Source: an uncultured Saprospiraceae bacterium (GTDB lineage: Bacteria > Bacteroidota > Bacteroidia > Chitinophagales > Saprospiraceae). Taken from it: 41,043 bases of DNA. How positions within the stretch are numbered: position 1 is the first letter of the stretch; every line of letters begins with the position of its first letter. Shown here piece after piece: positions 1 through 7,946 of this stretch. Below the pieces are notes generated by a model that saw nothing but the letters and a program-made list of their open reading frames with translations, did not search any database and was not told the DNA's origin. The stretch is taken from positions 1-41,043 of the forward strand of contig CALCMJ010000015.1 of assembly GCA_937967615.1 (NCBI GenBank). Direction: 5' to 3'. Made by a program: the position numbers and the translations under genes.

Positions 1-660
1 TCCCTTTACAACATCCATGCTTTCAAATCTTAAACCATCAGCTGAACGTTCTACTTCAAAGTAAGCATTGTTTACCTCAGTAGCTGTGGACCATTCCAAT
101 AAAATTTCATGATGTAATTTTGTTGCAGTAAAATCTAGTAACTCAACTGGTAAAACTAATAATGGGTCAAAACAACCTGAAATAAAGTCGTCAGCTGGAT
201 CAGAGCAAGCATTATCAGAAACTATACCCGCTGGCTGTATGCTGAAGTCTACGCAATTCGTTGCCAATTCAAGATTAATCACATCATAAACAAGTACATA
301 TTGTATACATCCTGTGGGAGTTGTTGATCCTGCTGGTATTTCTCCAATCCAACAATTTCCATCTAAAGTCCATTCAAATATATCAACACCAGAATTAGGC
401 GTAGGTGGATCCAATGCAATTAATCCATCTGAACTACACAACGTTATAGTCGTATTCCCATTTGCGTCGTTTGGGATTTCCTCTTCTTCATTACAGAATT
501 CAAAAATTACTTGAGGTATATAAACTGGCGGTTCAATTGTTAATACTATTACTTCAAAAATAGGAGGATCTGTAATACCAACTTCGTAGCATTGGCTGTT
601 CAGTACAGGACAAAAGACGATGAGAGCGAAAAATAGAATAAGAGTGATATATTTTTTCAT
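1..660 (-). CDS. Secreted protein, N-terminal part only (probable T9SS substrate)
   Basis: An open frame of 220 codons runs from an ATG at 658-660 off the left edge of the window, so the C-terminus is missing. The first about 22 residues form a signal peptide: a Lys-Lys start, a hydrophobic core (ITLILFFALIVF) and cleavage near NSQC. The body contains many cysteines and Pro/Gly. The last visible part has the pattern LPVELLDFTA, then LLEWSTATEVNN and FEVERSADG. In Bacteroidota secreted proteins this segment commonly lies just ahead of a T9SS sorting domain. I see no catalytic domain and the function is unknown. T9SS export is inferred, because the sorting domain itself would lie outside the window. 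The next gene on this strand ends 674 bases upstream, so this gene is probably transcribed alone. Confidence 0.75.
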   Translation of the reverse strand, partial: MKKYITLILFFALIVFCPVLNSQCYEVGITDPPIFEVIVLTIEPPVYIPQVIFEFCNEEEEIPNDANGNTTITLCSSDGLIALDPPTPNSGVDIFEWTLDGNCWIGEIPAGSTTPTGCIQYVLVYDVINLELATNCVDFSIQPAGIVSDNACSDPADDFISGCFDPLLVLPVELLDFTATKLHHEILLEWSTATEVNNAYFEVERSADGLRFESMDVVKG

Positions 661-1334
661 AATAAATATGATTTGCTTACTATCTAAATATCTAAATTAT
701 AGAAAAGGGAAGCAAGGAATTGCACCTATTTCTAAAATTAGTATTGATGAATCTATTCATTTGTTGTCACTTCTACAGAGATTGGGCAATATCTAATACA
801 ATTAATATCATTCTCCTTGCGAGAAATGTTCAATAATATAAATGAACCAAAAACTATTTCTATAATAATAAGACGTAGAATTCAAATTATATAAGCTTTT
901 ACAATTAGCAATTCCTTTGTTAACTGTTAATTGTAATGAGTCACTCTATGGAGTTTGAGCAATTTCTTGCCATTGAATAAGCTAAACTGCTGTATACATA
1001 CAGTGATTGAAAATAGATTGCTAAACTTTTTGAAGTGTAACTTATGACTGCATCTTCCAGCCTTAAAGCATGAAGATACATTCCTGTTAATTGTGATTTG
1101 CGAATTGCTCCTGTAAGGCACCTGGAATATGGTCTGAAGGACCAGTACGAAACGCAGTGGAGTACCGAGCGGAATAAGCGAGTATGTAAGACGCCGACCC
1201 TCTAGATTTATCTAGTGGGATACAGCCTAAAGAAATATAAGAAATGTTAATTAAAAAACCTAACTGCATACCTTGGCAGGCAAGTAAGAAAGAAGCATTG
1301 AAATCTTTGTTCATTCTCCATTCTACTCTTTCAA
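661..1334. other. Intergenic region with a structured GC-rich element
   Basis: No convincing gene lies in these 674 bases; the short open frames have no recognisable protein character. The left part is A/T-rich and should hold the promoter of the minus-strand gene that starts at 660. A 14-base palindrome (CTGTAT-AC-ATACAG) lies at 990-1003. From about 1131 to 1219 the composition becomes visibly more G/C-rich and contains hairpins, described as a separate repeat entry. Confidence 0.6.
1131..1219. repeat. GC-rich hairpin element, copy A
   Basis: GGTCT (1131-1135) and GGACC (1139-1143) pair around a GAA triloop, with one T-G wobble. A second hairpin follows: CTAGAT (1202-1207) and ATCTAG (1210-1215) around TT, flanked by CCC (1198-1200) and GGG (1217-1219) across a T/T mismatch. 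The core GTCTGAAGGACC differs by one base from GTCCGAAGGACC at 21751-21762, and both copies are followed about 40 to 45 bases later by an ACGCC/CGCCC end. It may be an intergenic repeat family or a structured transcript; the sequence alone does not decide. Confidence 0.45.
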
Positions 1335-2597
1335 TTATCCTACGCTGCTTAATTCAAAAACAGATATCTCTGGCCACATCCCTACTCTTCCCGGGAAGGC
1401 GAGAAAACCAAAACCAGTATTTACATAGAGGTACTGACTGTCTTCTTCATATAAGCCCATCCATCTAGGATAGGAGTATTGCGCTGGGCTCCACTTAAAG
1501 CCAGGCATTTTTATTCCAAACTGGTAGCCGTGGGTATGGCCACATACACTTAGGTGCACGTGTTTTTTATGCGGTAAAATTTGTTCGTCCCAGTGTGTGG
1601 GGTCATGAGTAAGCATAACGGTAAATGCATCTTCTTCAACTCCTTCCATGGCTTTTTCTAGATCACCATACTTAGGTGACCAACGGGCCTTGCCCCAATT
1701 CTCTACACCAACTAGAGTTATGCTATCCTCACCAAGAGAAATCTTTTCATGGGAATTGTTCAACAGTTGGAAGCCCATCTTTGGGAACTTATCAAAAAAT
1801 TCTTGCATGTACGCTTTCTTCCCTTCTTTGTCATCATCGTCTAACTGGTACAAACCATAATAATCATGGTTTCCTGTGACTGCGTACTTCCCATGATTCG
1901 CTTGCAATTTGCCAATGCTTTCCATCCAAGGGTCTAGCTCTTCTTTTTCAGAATTGATCATATCACCAGTGAAAACAACTAAGTCTGGATTTTGTGCATT
2001 GACTAATGCAATCCCTCTTTCAAATTCTTCTTTGTTATCTAGACTACCTGCATGAATGTCTGAAATCTGTACAATCTTAAATCCGTCAAAGGCTTTGGGT
2101 AAATCTTTAAATGCGAGTTTGATTGTATTTACTTTATAGTTGTATTTGCCTTTAGAAATTCCATAGATCATGGAAAAGAGTGGGATCGCTCCTAGAACTG
2201 CGGCACCCATAGTGAGGAACTTCCTCCTTGATGGAAAATACATTTCTGGCTTTTCGCCACCAAGATTAGTAATCCAGGTGTAGGCTCCAATCAAGAATCT
2301 CCCCCCATCTTGAATGGACAGAAAACCAACAAAAAAGATCCTGCTGACCAATGAAGTAAGAATGATGCCAATGTAAAAGTTAAGATGGGATCCTCTAAAG
2401 AAACTCCCCTCTTGCATCCCCTGATAGAACTGAAATAGACAATAATAGACGAAAGCAGAAGAGCAGAGATACAGGACCGTGAATATCTTAAGAAGCTTAG
2501 GATCAGCTAAAAGGCTCCTAAAACCATAATATGTATATACGTCTAAGAATAGATGTAAACCTATGATAATCAATATAAAATTAGTCCTTCTTCTCAT
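1335..2597 (-). CDS. Membrane-anchored metallophosphoesterase (YkuE/YaeI-like)
   Basis: This 420-residue protein belongs to the calcineurin-like phosphoesterase superfamily. The N-terminal about 150 residues hold four or so hydrophobic segments, with a twin-arginine-like SRRKFL before the last one. The catalytic domain follows with the usual metal ligands in order: SDIH (D180, H182), GDM (D212), GNHD (N243, H244, D245), a THDP and a final GHTHG. All ligands are present, so it should be an active di-metal phosphoesterase. Relatives with this architecture have been linked to lipid phosphate or UDP-diacylglucosamine-type substrates; the substrate here is not known. The domain is probably on the periplasmic face. 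It is divergent from typA with 80 bases between the starts. A TATATTTG -7 box ends only seven bases before the ATG. Confidence 0.88.
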   Translation of the reverse strand: MRRRTNFILIIIGLHLFLDVYTYYGFRSLLADPKLLKIFTVLYLCSSAFVYYCLFQFYQGMQEGSFFRGSHLNFYIGIILTSLVSRIFFVGFLSIQDGGRFLIGAYTWITNLGGEKPEMYFPSRRKFLTMGAAVLGAIPLFSMIYGISKGKYNYKVNTIKLAFKDLPKAFDGFKIVQISDIHAGSLDNKEEFERGIALVNAQNPDLVVFTGDMINSEKEELDPWMESIGKLQANHGKYAVTGNHDYYGLYQLDDDDKEGKKAYMQEFFDKFPKMGFQLLNNSHEKISLGEDSITLVGVENWGKARWSPKYGDLEKAMEGVEEDAFTVMLTHDPTHWDEQILPHKKHVHLSVCGHTHGYQFGIKMPGFKWSPAQYSYPRWMGLYEEDSQYLYVNTGFGFLAFPGRVGMWPEISVFELSSVG

Positions 2598-2677
2598 TAA
2601 GGCGCAAATATAGTTTCATTCTTTGGACCTATATGCTATTTATTTTAAACATCTTTGCGGCTTAAATACAAATCTGG
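2598..2677. promoter_or_regulatory. Divergent promoter region, metallophosphoesterase / typA
   Basis: On the minus strand TATATTTG (plus-strand positions 2605-2612) matches the Bacteroidota -7 consensus TAnnTTTG exactly and lies directly upstream of the ATG at 2597. On the plus strand CATCTTTG (2650-2657) matches seven of eight positions, with TTTG at 2622-2625 as a possible -33 element; the 24-base spacer is longer than usual. Both assignments are by motif only. Confidence 0.5.
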
Positions 2678-4450
2678 ATGAAACCTATTCGAAATATTGC
2701 CATAATTGCCCATGTCGATCACGGTAAAACTACCCTGGTAGATAAGATTATAGACGCTTGTAAGGTGATGGATGATAGAAAAGAGCGTAAAGAGCTCCAC
2801 CTTGACAATAATGATCTAGAAAGGGAAAGAGGTATCACAATTACTTCCAAGAACGTATCCGTAGAGTTTGCTGGTGTTAAAATTAACATTATTGATACTC
2901 CTGGTCACGCCGATTTTGGAGGTGAGGTAGAGCGTGTTTTGAAGATGGCAGATGGTGTATTACTTCTTGTAGATGCATTTGAGGGTGCAATGCCACAGAC
3001 AAGATTTGTATTAACTAAGGCTTTAGAACTAGGTCTTAAACCTATTCTTGTAGTGAACAAGGTGGATAAAGAAAATTGTACACCAGAAGAAGTACAATCA
3101 GATGTATTTGATCTTATGTTTAATCTAGGAGGAACTGAAGACCAATTAAATTTTGAAACACTCTTTGGTTCATCAAAATTTGGTTGGATGAGTTTTAATC
3201 ATGAAAAGAGAACTCAAGATATCCTTCCGCTACTGCAATGCATTATAGATCAAATTCCAGAAGCGCCATATCATGAAGGAACGCCACAGATGCAGATCAC
3301 CTCATTGGATTATACAGCTTTCCAAGGTAGAATAGCAATTGGTAGAATATACAGAGGAGATTTAGAAACGGGCAAAGACTATATGATCATCAAGAAAGAT
3401 GGTTCGCATAAAAAAGTACGTATTAAGGAGTTGTTTTTGTTTGAAGGCTTAGGAAGGATTAAAGTAACAAAGGCGCGTTGTGGAGATATATGTGCGATCG
3501 TAGGATTGGATGAGTTTGACATTGGAGATACAATCACGGATGTTGAAAACCCAGAAGCACTAGAAAGAATAGAAGTAGATGAGCCTACGATGAGTATGCT
3601 GTTTACGATTAACAACTCTCCATTTTTTGGAAAGGAAGGAAAGTTTGTAACCTCAAGACACTTGAGAGATAGACTGTATAAAGAGACTGAAAAAAATCTT
3701 GCCTTAAAGGTAGAACCTACAGATACAGAGGATAAGTTTAATGTGTATGGAAGAGGGATTCTGCATCTTTCAGTATTAATAGAAACAATGCGTAGAGAAG
3801 GATATGAATTACAGGTAGGGAAACCAGAAGTTATCATCAAAGAAATAGACGGAAGACAGCACGAACCAGTAGAGTTTTTAGTGGTAGATGTTCCAGAGAG
3901 TCATGCCGGGAAAGTGATTGAGTTGGTTACACAACGTAAAGGACAAATGAAGGTTATGGAGCCTAAGGGGGATGTACAACATTTAGAATTTGAGATTCCT
4001 TCGCGCGGACTTGTAGGATTAAGAAATATCATGCTTACCACTACATCAGGTGAAGCTGTGATGACACATAGGTTTATGCAATATGAACCACACAAAGGAG
4101 ATATCCCAGGACGTATAAAAGGTTCACTTGTTTCTATGGAACAAGGACAAGCGCTTGCTTTCGCCATTGATAGACTTCAAGACAGAGGTAGATTCTTTGT
4201 TGAGCCAGGAGATCAGGTGTATAAGGGCCAGGTTATAGGAGAAAATGTAAGAGAGAATGACATGGCGATAAATGTCATCAAAGGAAAGAAGATGTCCAAC
4301 ATGCGTTCTTCAGGAGCAGATGATGCTGTAAAGATTGCACCAAAGATTCAGTTTTCTCTTGAAGAAGCGATGGAGTATATTAGTAAGGATGAATATTTGG
4401 AGGTGACGCCTGAGAGTATGCGTATGCGTAAGATTGTGTATACAGCGTAG
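2678..4450 (+). CDS. typA: Translational GTPase TypA/BipA
   Basis: The 590-residue product is a ribosome-associated translation-factor GTPase that helps 50S subunit assembly and stress or cold adaptation. The N-terminal G domain shows G1 HVDHGKTT (residues 12-19), a switch I region RGITITSKN, G3 DTPGHAD and G4 NKVDKEN. EF-G-like domains II, III and V follow, then the C-terminal domain specific to BipA (GRFFVEPGDQVYKGQVIGE, then NMRSSGADDA). Length and motif order match full-length BipA. The start is fixed by MKPIRNIAIIAHVDHG, which aligns with the family N-terminus. It appears monocistronic: the next gene is convergent and the gap between them carries a tandem mini-hairpin array. Confidence 0.97.
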   Translation: MKPIRNIAIIAHVDHGKTTLVDKIIDACKVMDDRKERKELHLDNNDLERERGITITSKNVSVEFAGVKINIIDTPGHADFGGEVERVLKMADGVLLLVDAFEGAMPQTRFVLTKALELGLKPILVVNKVDKENCTPEEVQSDVFDLMFNLGGTEDQLNFETLFGSSKFGWMSFNHEKRTQDILPLLQCIIDQIPEAPYHEGTPQMQITSLDYTAFQGRIAIGRIYRGDLETGKDYMIIKKDGSHKKVRIKELFLFEGLGRIKVTKARCGDICAIVGLDEFDIGDTITDVENPEALERIEVDEPTMSMLFTINNSPFFGKEGKFVTSRHLRDRLYKETEKNLALKVEPTDTEDKFNVYGRGILHLSVLIETMRREGYELQVGKPEVIIKEIDGRQHEPVEFLVVDVPESHAGKVIELVTQRKGQMKVMEPKGDVQHLEFEIPSRGLVGLRNIMLTTTSGEAVMTHRFMQYEPHKGDIPGRIKGSLVSMEQGQALAFAIDRLQDRGRFFVEPGDQVYKGQVIGENVRENDMAINVIKGKKMSNMRSSGADDAVKIAPKIQFSLEEAMEYISKDEYLEVTPESMRMRKIVYTA

Positions 4451-4525
4451 AGGAGGTTTTAAGGAAATTTTGGTAATTATTACAATTCCAAAAAATCTGT
4501 TTCAAATCCTGTTAACTAAAACCCA

Positions 4526-4590
4526 GCACGAAGTGCGAAAACCAATGCGAAGCATGAAAACCAGCACACAGTGCGGAAACCTTGCGAAGC
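4526..4590. repeat. Tandem array of GAA-triloop mini-hairpins
   Basis: Four consecutive units of 18 to 19 bases each contain a short inverted repeat around a three-base loop, followed by a GAAAACC-type spacer. The hairpins are GCAC-GAA-GTGC (4526-4536), ATGC-GAA-GCAT (4545-4555), GCAC-ACA-GTGC (4564-4574) and an imperfect TTGC-GAA-GC (4582-4590). The spacers are GAAAACCA, GAAAACCA and GGAAACC. GCGAAGC, present in two units, is known as an exceptionally stable DNA mini-hairpin. The array lies between the convergent 3' ends of typA and the DUF2461 gene. It could act as a bidirectional terminator or mRNA stabiliser, or be a decayed repeat; no T-run follows. Confidence 0.6.
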
Positions 4591-4593
4591 TAC

Positions 4594-5271
4594 CTACCCA
4601 TAAAGCGGCACGCCATTCAGATCGTGTGTTAATATTTCCGACATATAATTAAAATATGGTCTCATAGCTTTAAAGCCATTGGAAACCTCCTTTATAAGTT
4701 TGTCGCTTGTTACGATCTTCTTATCTATTTTCTTGTCTATTATGAAAGACTTATGTCTAAGAAGATCAATATTAGGATGTTCTTTATCAAAGCCTTTAGG
4801 TGCTGTCTTTACTTTTTCTCCTTCTAGAATCCCAAAATTATCTTTAAACTTTTTACTTGCTACGATCTTTCTTAACTGCTTAGCATCAACAGCTAGATGT
4901 GATCTTATAAGTTTAAGATCTTTAGGCTCCGGCCTCCAAAAGCCACCAGCAATAAAACTATCCTTAGCTCCTATTTTCAAATAACAGCCTCCTCGCCTGT
5001 ATACACCCTCTCTAGTAAAAGCAAATCGAAGATCAGTATTATACGGCGTTTTATCTTTGGAAAATCTTACGTCCTTGTGTACTCGAAAAAGTTTTGATTT
5101 TTCAATATCGTCATGCTTTTGCAATTCTTTTTCTAGATCTGCCATAAATGCTTTTGCATTTGCATAAGCAGCATCATAACGCACTTTGTTTTTCTTAAAC
5201 CAGTCCCGATTATTATTCTTCGCTAGGTCGTTTAAAAATTTGATCGTGGATTTTTCAATAATTGTAGCCAT
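4594..5271 (-). CDS. DUF2461 family protein
   Basis: The 225-residue soluble protein matches the DUF2461 (TIGR02453) family. Family features seen are the N-terminal LNDLAKNNNRDWFKKNK, the central FRVHKDVRFSKDKTPYNT, and the GGCYLKI plus FIAGGFWRPEP stretch. The whole family length is present. Its biochemical function is not established. There is no signal peptide and no membrane segment, so it should be cytoplasmic. It is convergent with typA and separated from the upstream DUF6909-like gene by 56 bases on the same strand. A good TATCTTTG -7 box in that gap suggests its own promoter. Confidence 0.88.
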   Translation of the reverse strand: MATIIEKSTIKFLNDLAKNNNRDWFKKNKVRYDAAYANAKAFMADLEKELQKHDDIEKSKLFRVHKDVRFSKDKTPYNTDLRFAFTREGVYRRGGCYLKIGAKDSFIAGGFWRPEPKDLKLIRSHLAVDAKQLRKIVASKKFKDNFGILEGEKVKTAPKGFDKEHPNIDLLRHKSFIIDKKIDKKIVTSDKLIKEVSNGFKAMRPYFNYMSEILTHDLNGVPLYG

Positions 5272-5292
5272 GCTTATAGAGTGTTTCTAAGG

Positions 5293-5300
5293 CAAAGATA
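5293..5300 (-). promoter_or_regulatory. Predicted -7 box of the DUF2461 gene
   Basis: On the minus strand the sequence reads TATCTTTG, an exact match to the Bacteroidota -7 consensus TAnnTTTG, 21 bases upstream of the ATG at 5271. No clear TTG -33 element lies at the expected distance, so the call rests on the -7 box and its position. Confidence 0.45.
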
Positions 5301-5327
5301 AAATTATTAGAAAACTTGCTGGATTTA

Positions 5328-6989
5328 TTAACTGAGGATGGATTGGAGTATACTTGTGGTAATAAGATAGGTTGATTTTACACCATCCACACCTAAACCA
5401 CCTGAAGCTAAAGTGCTTCCAGAATGTAGAGGGTTATCTGACGCATAGTATGCGTATCTTAACACAACATTCTTTTTTATACTATTTCTTATCTGCGATG
5501 CAGCCTGAATGGCCTTTTGATAGTGCGCGCCTTCCATCTCTAATCCTGAGGCACCCCAAGATGACAAATGGAAATACCTTAGAATATCTTTGTTTTGTAG
5601 TGAGGTCCCAAGAACAGTTATCATTGGCCCTTTATAAACACCCAATCCAGAATCTTGGAATACAGTACTATCAAATTGGTTTTTAAACGGATAGTTATCT
5701 GCACTTCCTTCAAAAATGTGGGCATTGGGCACCATAATATCTCCTTTCTTGCCTTCAAGAATACCTGCCTTACCCATGATACTGATAGAGCTTATATTGA
5801 TAGGAACCTTAGATCCATTTTCGTAAGGTTTGAGTAACTCATCCATGGACTCAAATGCTTGTTCGCCAAAGGCATAATCCATAACAACAATGACATCTTT
5901 TGACTTAGGAATTTTCTTTTTTCTGAAGGCGTCCAGTTGAATTTTAGCACAATCAAAGATCTGTACATTTATGTTTGCTCCACTATCATCCAAAAGTTCT
6001 GTCATCCCATTTTTGAGCGCATACTTTCTCACCTTTTCATTTTCCTTTGCTGCCTTGCTTTGGGACAGTTTTTGTGCGATTGTTTCAAGACTTTGTCTTT
6101 TAAGACCCAATGCTGCTTTAGCAAAGAATGCATTGCGTACACTATGCATATTTGAGCTTATAATATGCACAGGTCTTTTCTCTAAGTTATTATCAACTAA
6201 ATATTGTTTAACTCTGCTTGCCCAAATTTCGCCATGGGTATGTTGCCCCACCATATCTTGCAAGAATGCTGAAAAACTTATTTCACGATCATTCTGCGCA
6301 GTCTCTTCTTCAATACTTCTCTGCCCTAACCAATACACGATATTAAAAAGACTGTTTACTTTTTTAGCCTTCTCAAATTTTTCGCATGCTTCTACAGTTT
6401 CATCAAAGGTTCTTCCTAAAAGGACACTCAAATATGTATAGGCTACTTTTTTATTGAAGGATTGATTTGCTTTTATTTTTTCAATGATCGTGCCCAGCAT
6501 TTTCCATTCACGCTTCATTCTGTTTTTATTATCCAGTGCGTGCCTTCTTATTTTTTCTGCTTCAATGTACATGAAGGTTAAGTGAGTAAGTACGTCGTAG
6601 ATGTCACTTCTTCCCCTTGTCATCTCTATGTACATCTGTTCTTCGTCAATCCTGAAACAATTACGTCGTCTTTTACTTGGGACTATTGCATCAAATTCTG
6701 AGGAACCATATCCTTCCTTACCTATCATCTTAACATAGCGGCATTCTTCAATCCCTTGTGGGAGTCTTTGAAAAATATACAAGAGGCCATCTAGCTCTAC
6801 CCTTTCTTGATCCCCCATACTTCCATAAATCTCAGGCTCCAAGTTTAACATAGCTGTGATCATTGCTTCCCCAGAAGCTCCTAGAGGCTTATAAGATCCT
6901 CTTAAAAAGAGGTGGCGCATAGATATATATAGCCTCTGAATAGAAGCTCTGGATATGTTTGCCCTTGTTGGTATATATGATTGTGTCAT
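5328..6989 (-). CDS. DUF6909-like protein with a nucleoside-phosphorylase-like C-terminus
   Basis: The 553-residue cytoplasmic protein resembles a conserved Bacteroidota family that I recall as DUF6909 (from memory). The open frame extends to 7022, but MTQSYIPTRANISRAS at 6989 looks like the true start, because the extra 11 residues are hydrophobic and fall inside an inverted repeat. The N-terminal half is helical and charged. The C-terminal half from about residue 360 has features of the nucleoside phosphorylase / AMP nucleosidase fold: a central strand VIVVMDYAFG, SIMGKAGIL followed by GDIMVPNAH, and GLEMEGAHY (E484-M485-E486), like the Met-Glu pair that binds ribose in PNP and MTAN. The phosphorylase relation is my inference and no substrate is known. 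Confidence 0.72.
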   Translation of the reverse strand: MTQSYIPTRANISRASIQRLYISMRHLFLRGSYKPLGASGEAMITAMLNLEPEIYGSMGDQERVELDGLLYIFQRLPQGIEECRYVKMIGKEGYGSSEFDAIVPSKRRRNCFRIDEEQMYIEMTRGRSDIYDVLTHLTFMYIEAEKIRRHALDNKNRMKREWKMLGTIIEKIKANQSFNKKVAYTYLSVLLGRTFDETVEACEKFEKAKKVNSLFNIVYWLGQRSIEEETAQNDREISFSAFLQDMVGQHTHGEIWASRVKQYLVDNNLEKRPVHIISSNMHSVRNAFFAKAALGLKRQSLETIAQKLSQSKAAKENEKVRKYALKNGMTELLDDSGANINVQIFDCAKIQLDAFRKKKIPKSKDVIVVMDYAFGEQAFESMDELLKPYENGSKVPINISSISIMGKAGILEGKKGDIMVPNAHIFEGSADNYPFKNQFDSTVFQDSGLGVYKGPMITVLGTSLQNKDILRYFHLSSWGASGLEMEGAHYQKAIQAASQIRNSIKKNVVLRYAYYASDNPLHSGSTLASGGLGVDGVKSTYLITTSILQSILS

Positions 6990-7013
6990 CTTAACATAAA
7001 TACAATGCAAAAA

Positions 7014-7055
7014 GCAAACCATTTTTTAGGCTTTAGATAAAAAAGAATGGTTTGC
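7014..7055. promoter_or_regulatory. Long inverted repeat upstream of the DUF6909-like gene
   Basis: GCAAACCATT (7014-7023) is repeated in inverse as AATGGTTTGC (7046-7055). The pairing extends inward to 14 bp with one T-G wobble, around a 14-base loop (7028-7041). It begins 25 bases upstream of the chosen start at 6989, in the spacer between two divergent genes. It could be an operator or a hairpin in the 5' leader of the minus-strand gene. Confidence 0.55.
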
Positions 7056-7141
7056 GCTAATATCCCTTCCAAATAAGCCCATTAAGCAATACAAGCATTT
7101 TTCATATATTTATTCAAGCTGCAATTGAAAAGAATATAGCT

Positions 7142-7891
7142 ATGAGAATAACTTACTTATTGATGATAATTATGATGTATACACAATGCAAAGAAGTGGA
7201 TGGATCTTGGAAAAAATCTACATCAGAACAAGGACTTTCCTACAGAAGTTTTTATCCAGACGATTATGCTGAAGGCAAAAAACTCCCACTGATTTTATTC
7301 CTTCATGGTGCAGGAGAGCGGGGAAATGACAATGAGAAACAACTAGTACACATAGCTCCTATTCTTTCTTCCCCTGAAGTACAAGAAAAGAATCCATGCA
7401 TACTCGTTTTCCCGCAATGCCCTGAAGAGGATTATTGGGCACATGTAAATACAGTGGGAGGCGAGTGGTCTGTCAAAGTGAGTGATACCCCTACCCCAGC
7501 AATGGGGAAGGTAATTTCAATTTTAGATAAACTCCTTCAAGACCCGCAAGTAGATAAATCCAGGATATATATATCTGGTTTATCAATGGGCGGATTTGGA
7601 ACGTTTGACTTACTGAGTCGTAGGCCAGAAGTCTTTGCAGCGGCGATTCCTATATGCGGCGGAGCTGATACGACCAAAGTAGACAGATACACCCATGTTC
7701 CAATTTGGAATTTTCACGGTGCTATGGACCCAGTCGTTTCTGTCGATTTTTCTCAACAATTTATTTCAAACTATATTGAACATGGAGGCATCCCCCGTTA
7801 TACGGAGTATCATGATGGCGAACATAATGTCTGGACCAGGGCATATGAAGAAGAGGAGCTACTCCCATGGCTTTTTAGTCAGAAGAAATAA
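7142..7891 (+). CDS. Secreted alpha/beta-hydrolase (carboxylesterase / feruloyl-esterase-like)
   Basis: The 249-residue product is an alpha/beta-hydrolase of the dienelactone hydrolase / phospholipase-carboxylesterase type often annotated as prolyl oligopeptidase family or carbohydrate esterase. The N-terminus is a short hydrophobic signal ending in YTQC, which may be a non-standard lipobox, so it could be a lipoprotein. LFLHGAGERG forms the oxyanion region. The catalytic triad appears complete: the nucleophile is in GLSMGG (S148), the acid in GAMDPVV (D196) and the His in HDGEHNVW (H228). The likely substrate is an ester of a small or polysaccharide-linked acid; specificity cannot be read. 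It is followed by mnmE with 55 bases between, which holds a separate promoter. Confidence 0.85.
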   Translation: MRITYLLMIIMMYTQCKEVDGSWKKSTSEQGLSYRSFYPDDYAEGKKLPLILFLHGAGERGNDNEKQLVHIAPILSSPEVQEKNPCILVFPQCPEEDYWAHVNTVGGEWSVKVSDTPTPAMGKVISILDKLLQDPQVDKSRIYISGLSMGGFGTFDLLSRRPEVFAAAIPICGGADTTKVDRYTHVPIWNFHGAMDPVVSVDFSQQFISNYIEHGGIPRYTEYHDGEHNVWTRAYEEEELLPWLFSQKK

Positions 7892-7912
7892 ATAGAAATT
7901 CAAGTCCATATA

Positions 7913-7942
7913 TTGAAATCGTGAATTCCACCACTATCTTTG
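7913..7942 (+). promoter_or_regulatory. Predicted mnmE promoter
   Basis: TTG at 7913-7915 and TATCTTTG at 7935-7942, separated by 19 bases, match the Bacteroidota -33/-7 arrangement. The GTG start codon of mnmE lies only four bases after the -7 box, so transcription should begin at or very near the start codon. This is a motif-based prediction. Confidence 0.6.
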
Positions 7943-7946
7943 CAGC

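Noticed and set aside
990..1003. CTGTAT-AC-ATACAG palindrome as an operator
   Set aside because: Far from either neighbouring start and without any promoter box beside it.
1087..1314. 75-codon minus-strand frame across the GC-rich hairpin element
   Set aside because: It follows the structured element rather than a protein-like pattern and has no recognisable domain.
4526..4590. CRISPR array
   Set aside because: Units are only 18-19 bases, the arms themselves vary, and there are no unique spacers of 30 or more bases and no cas genes.
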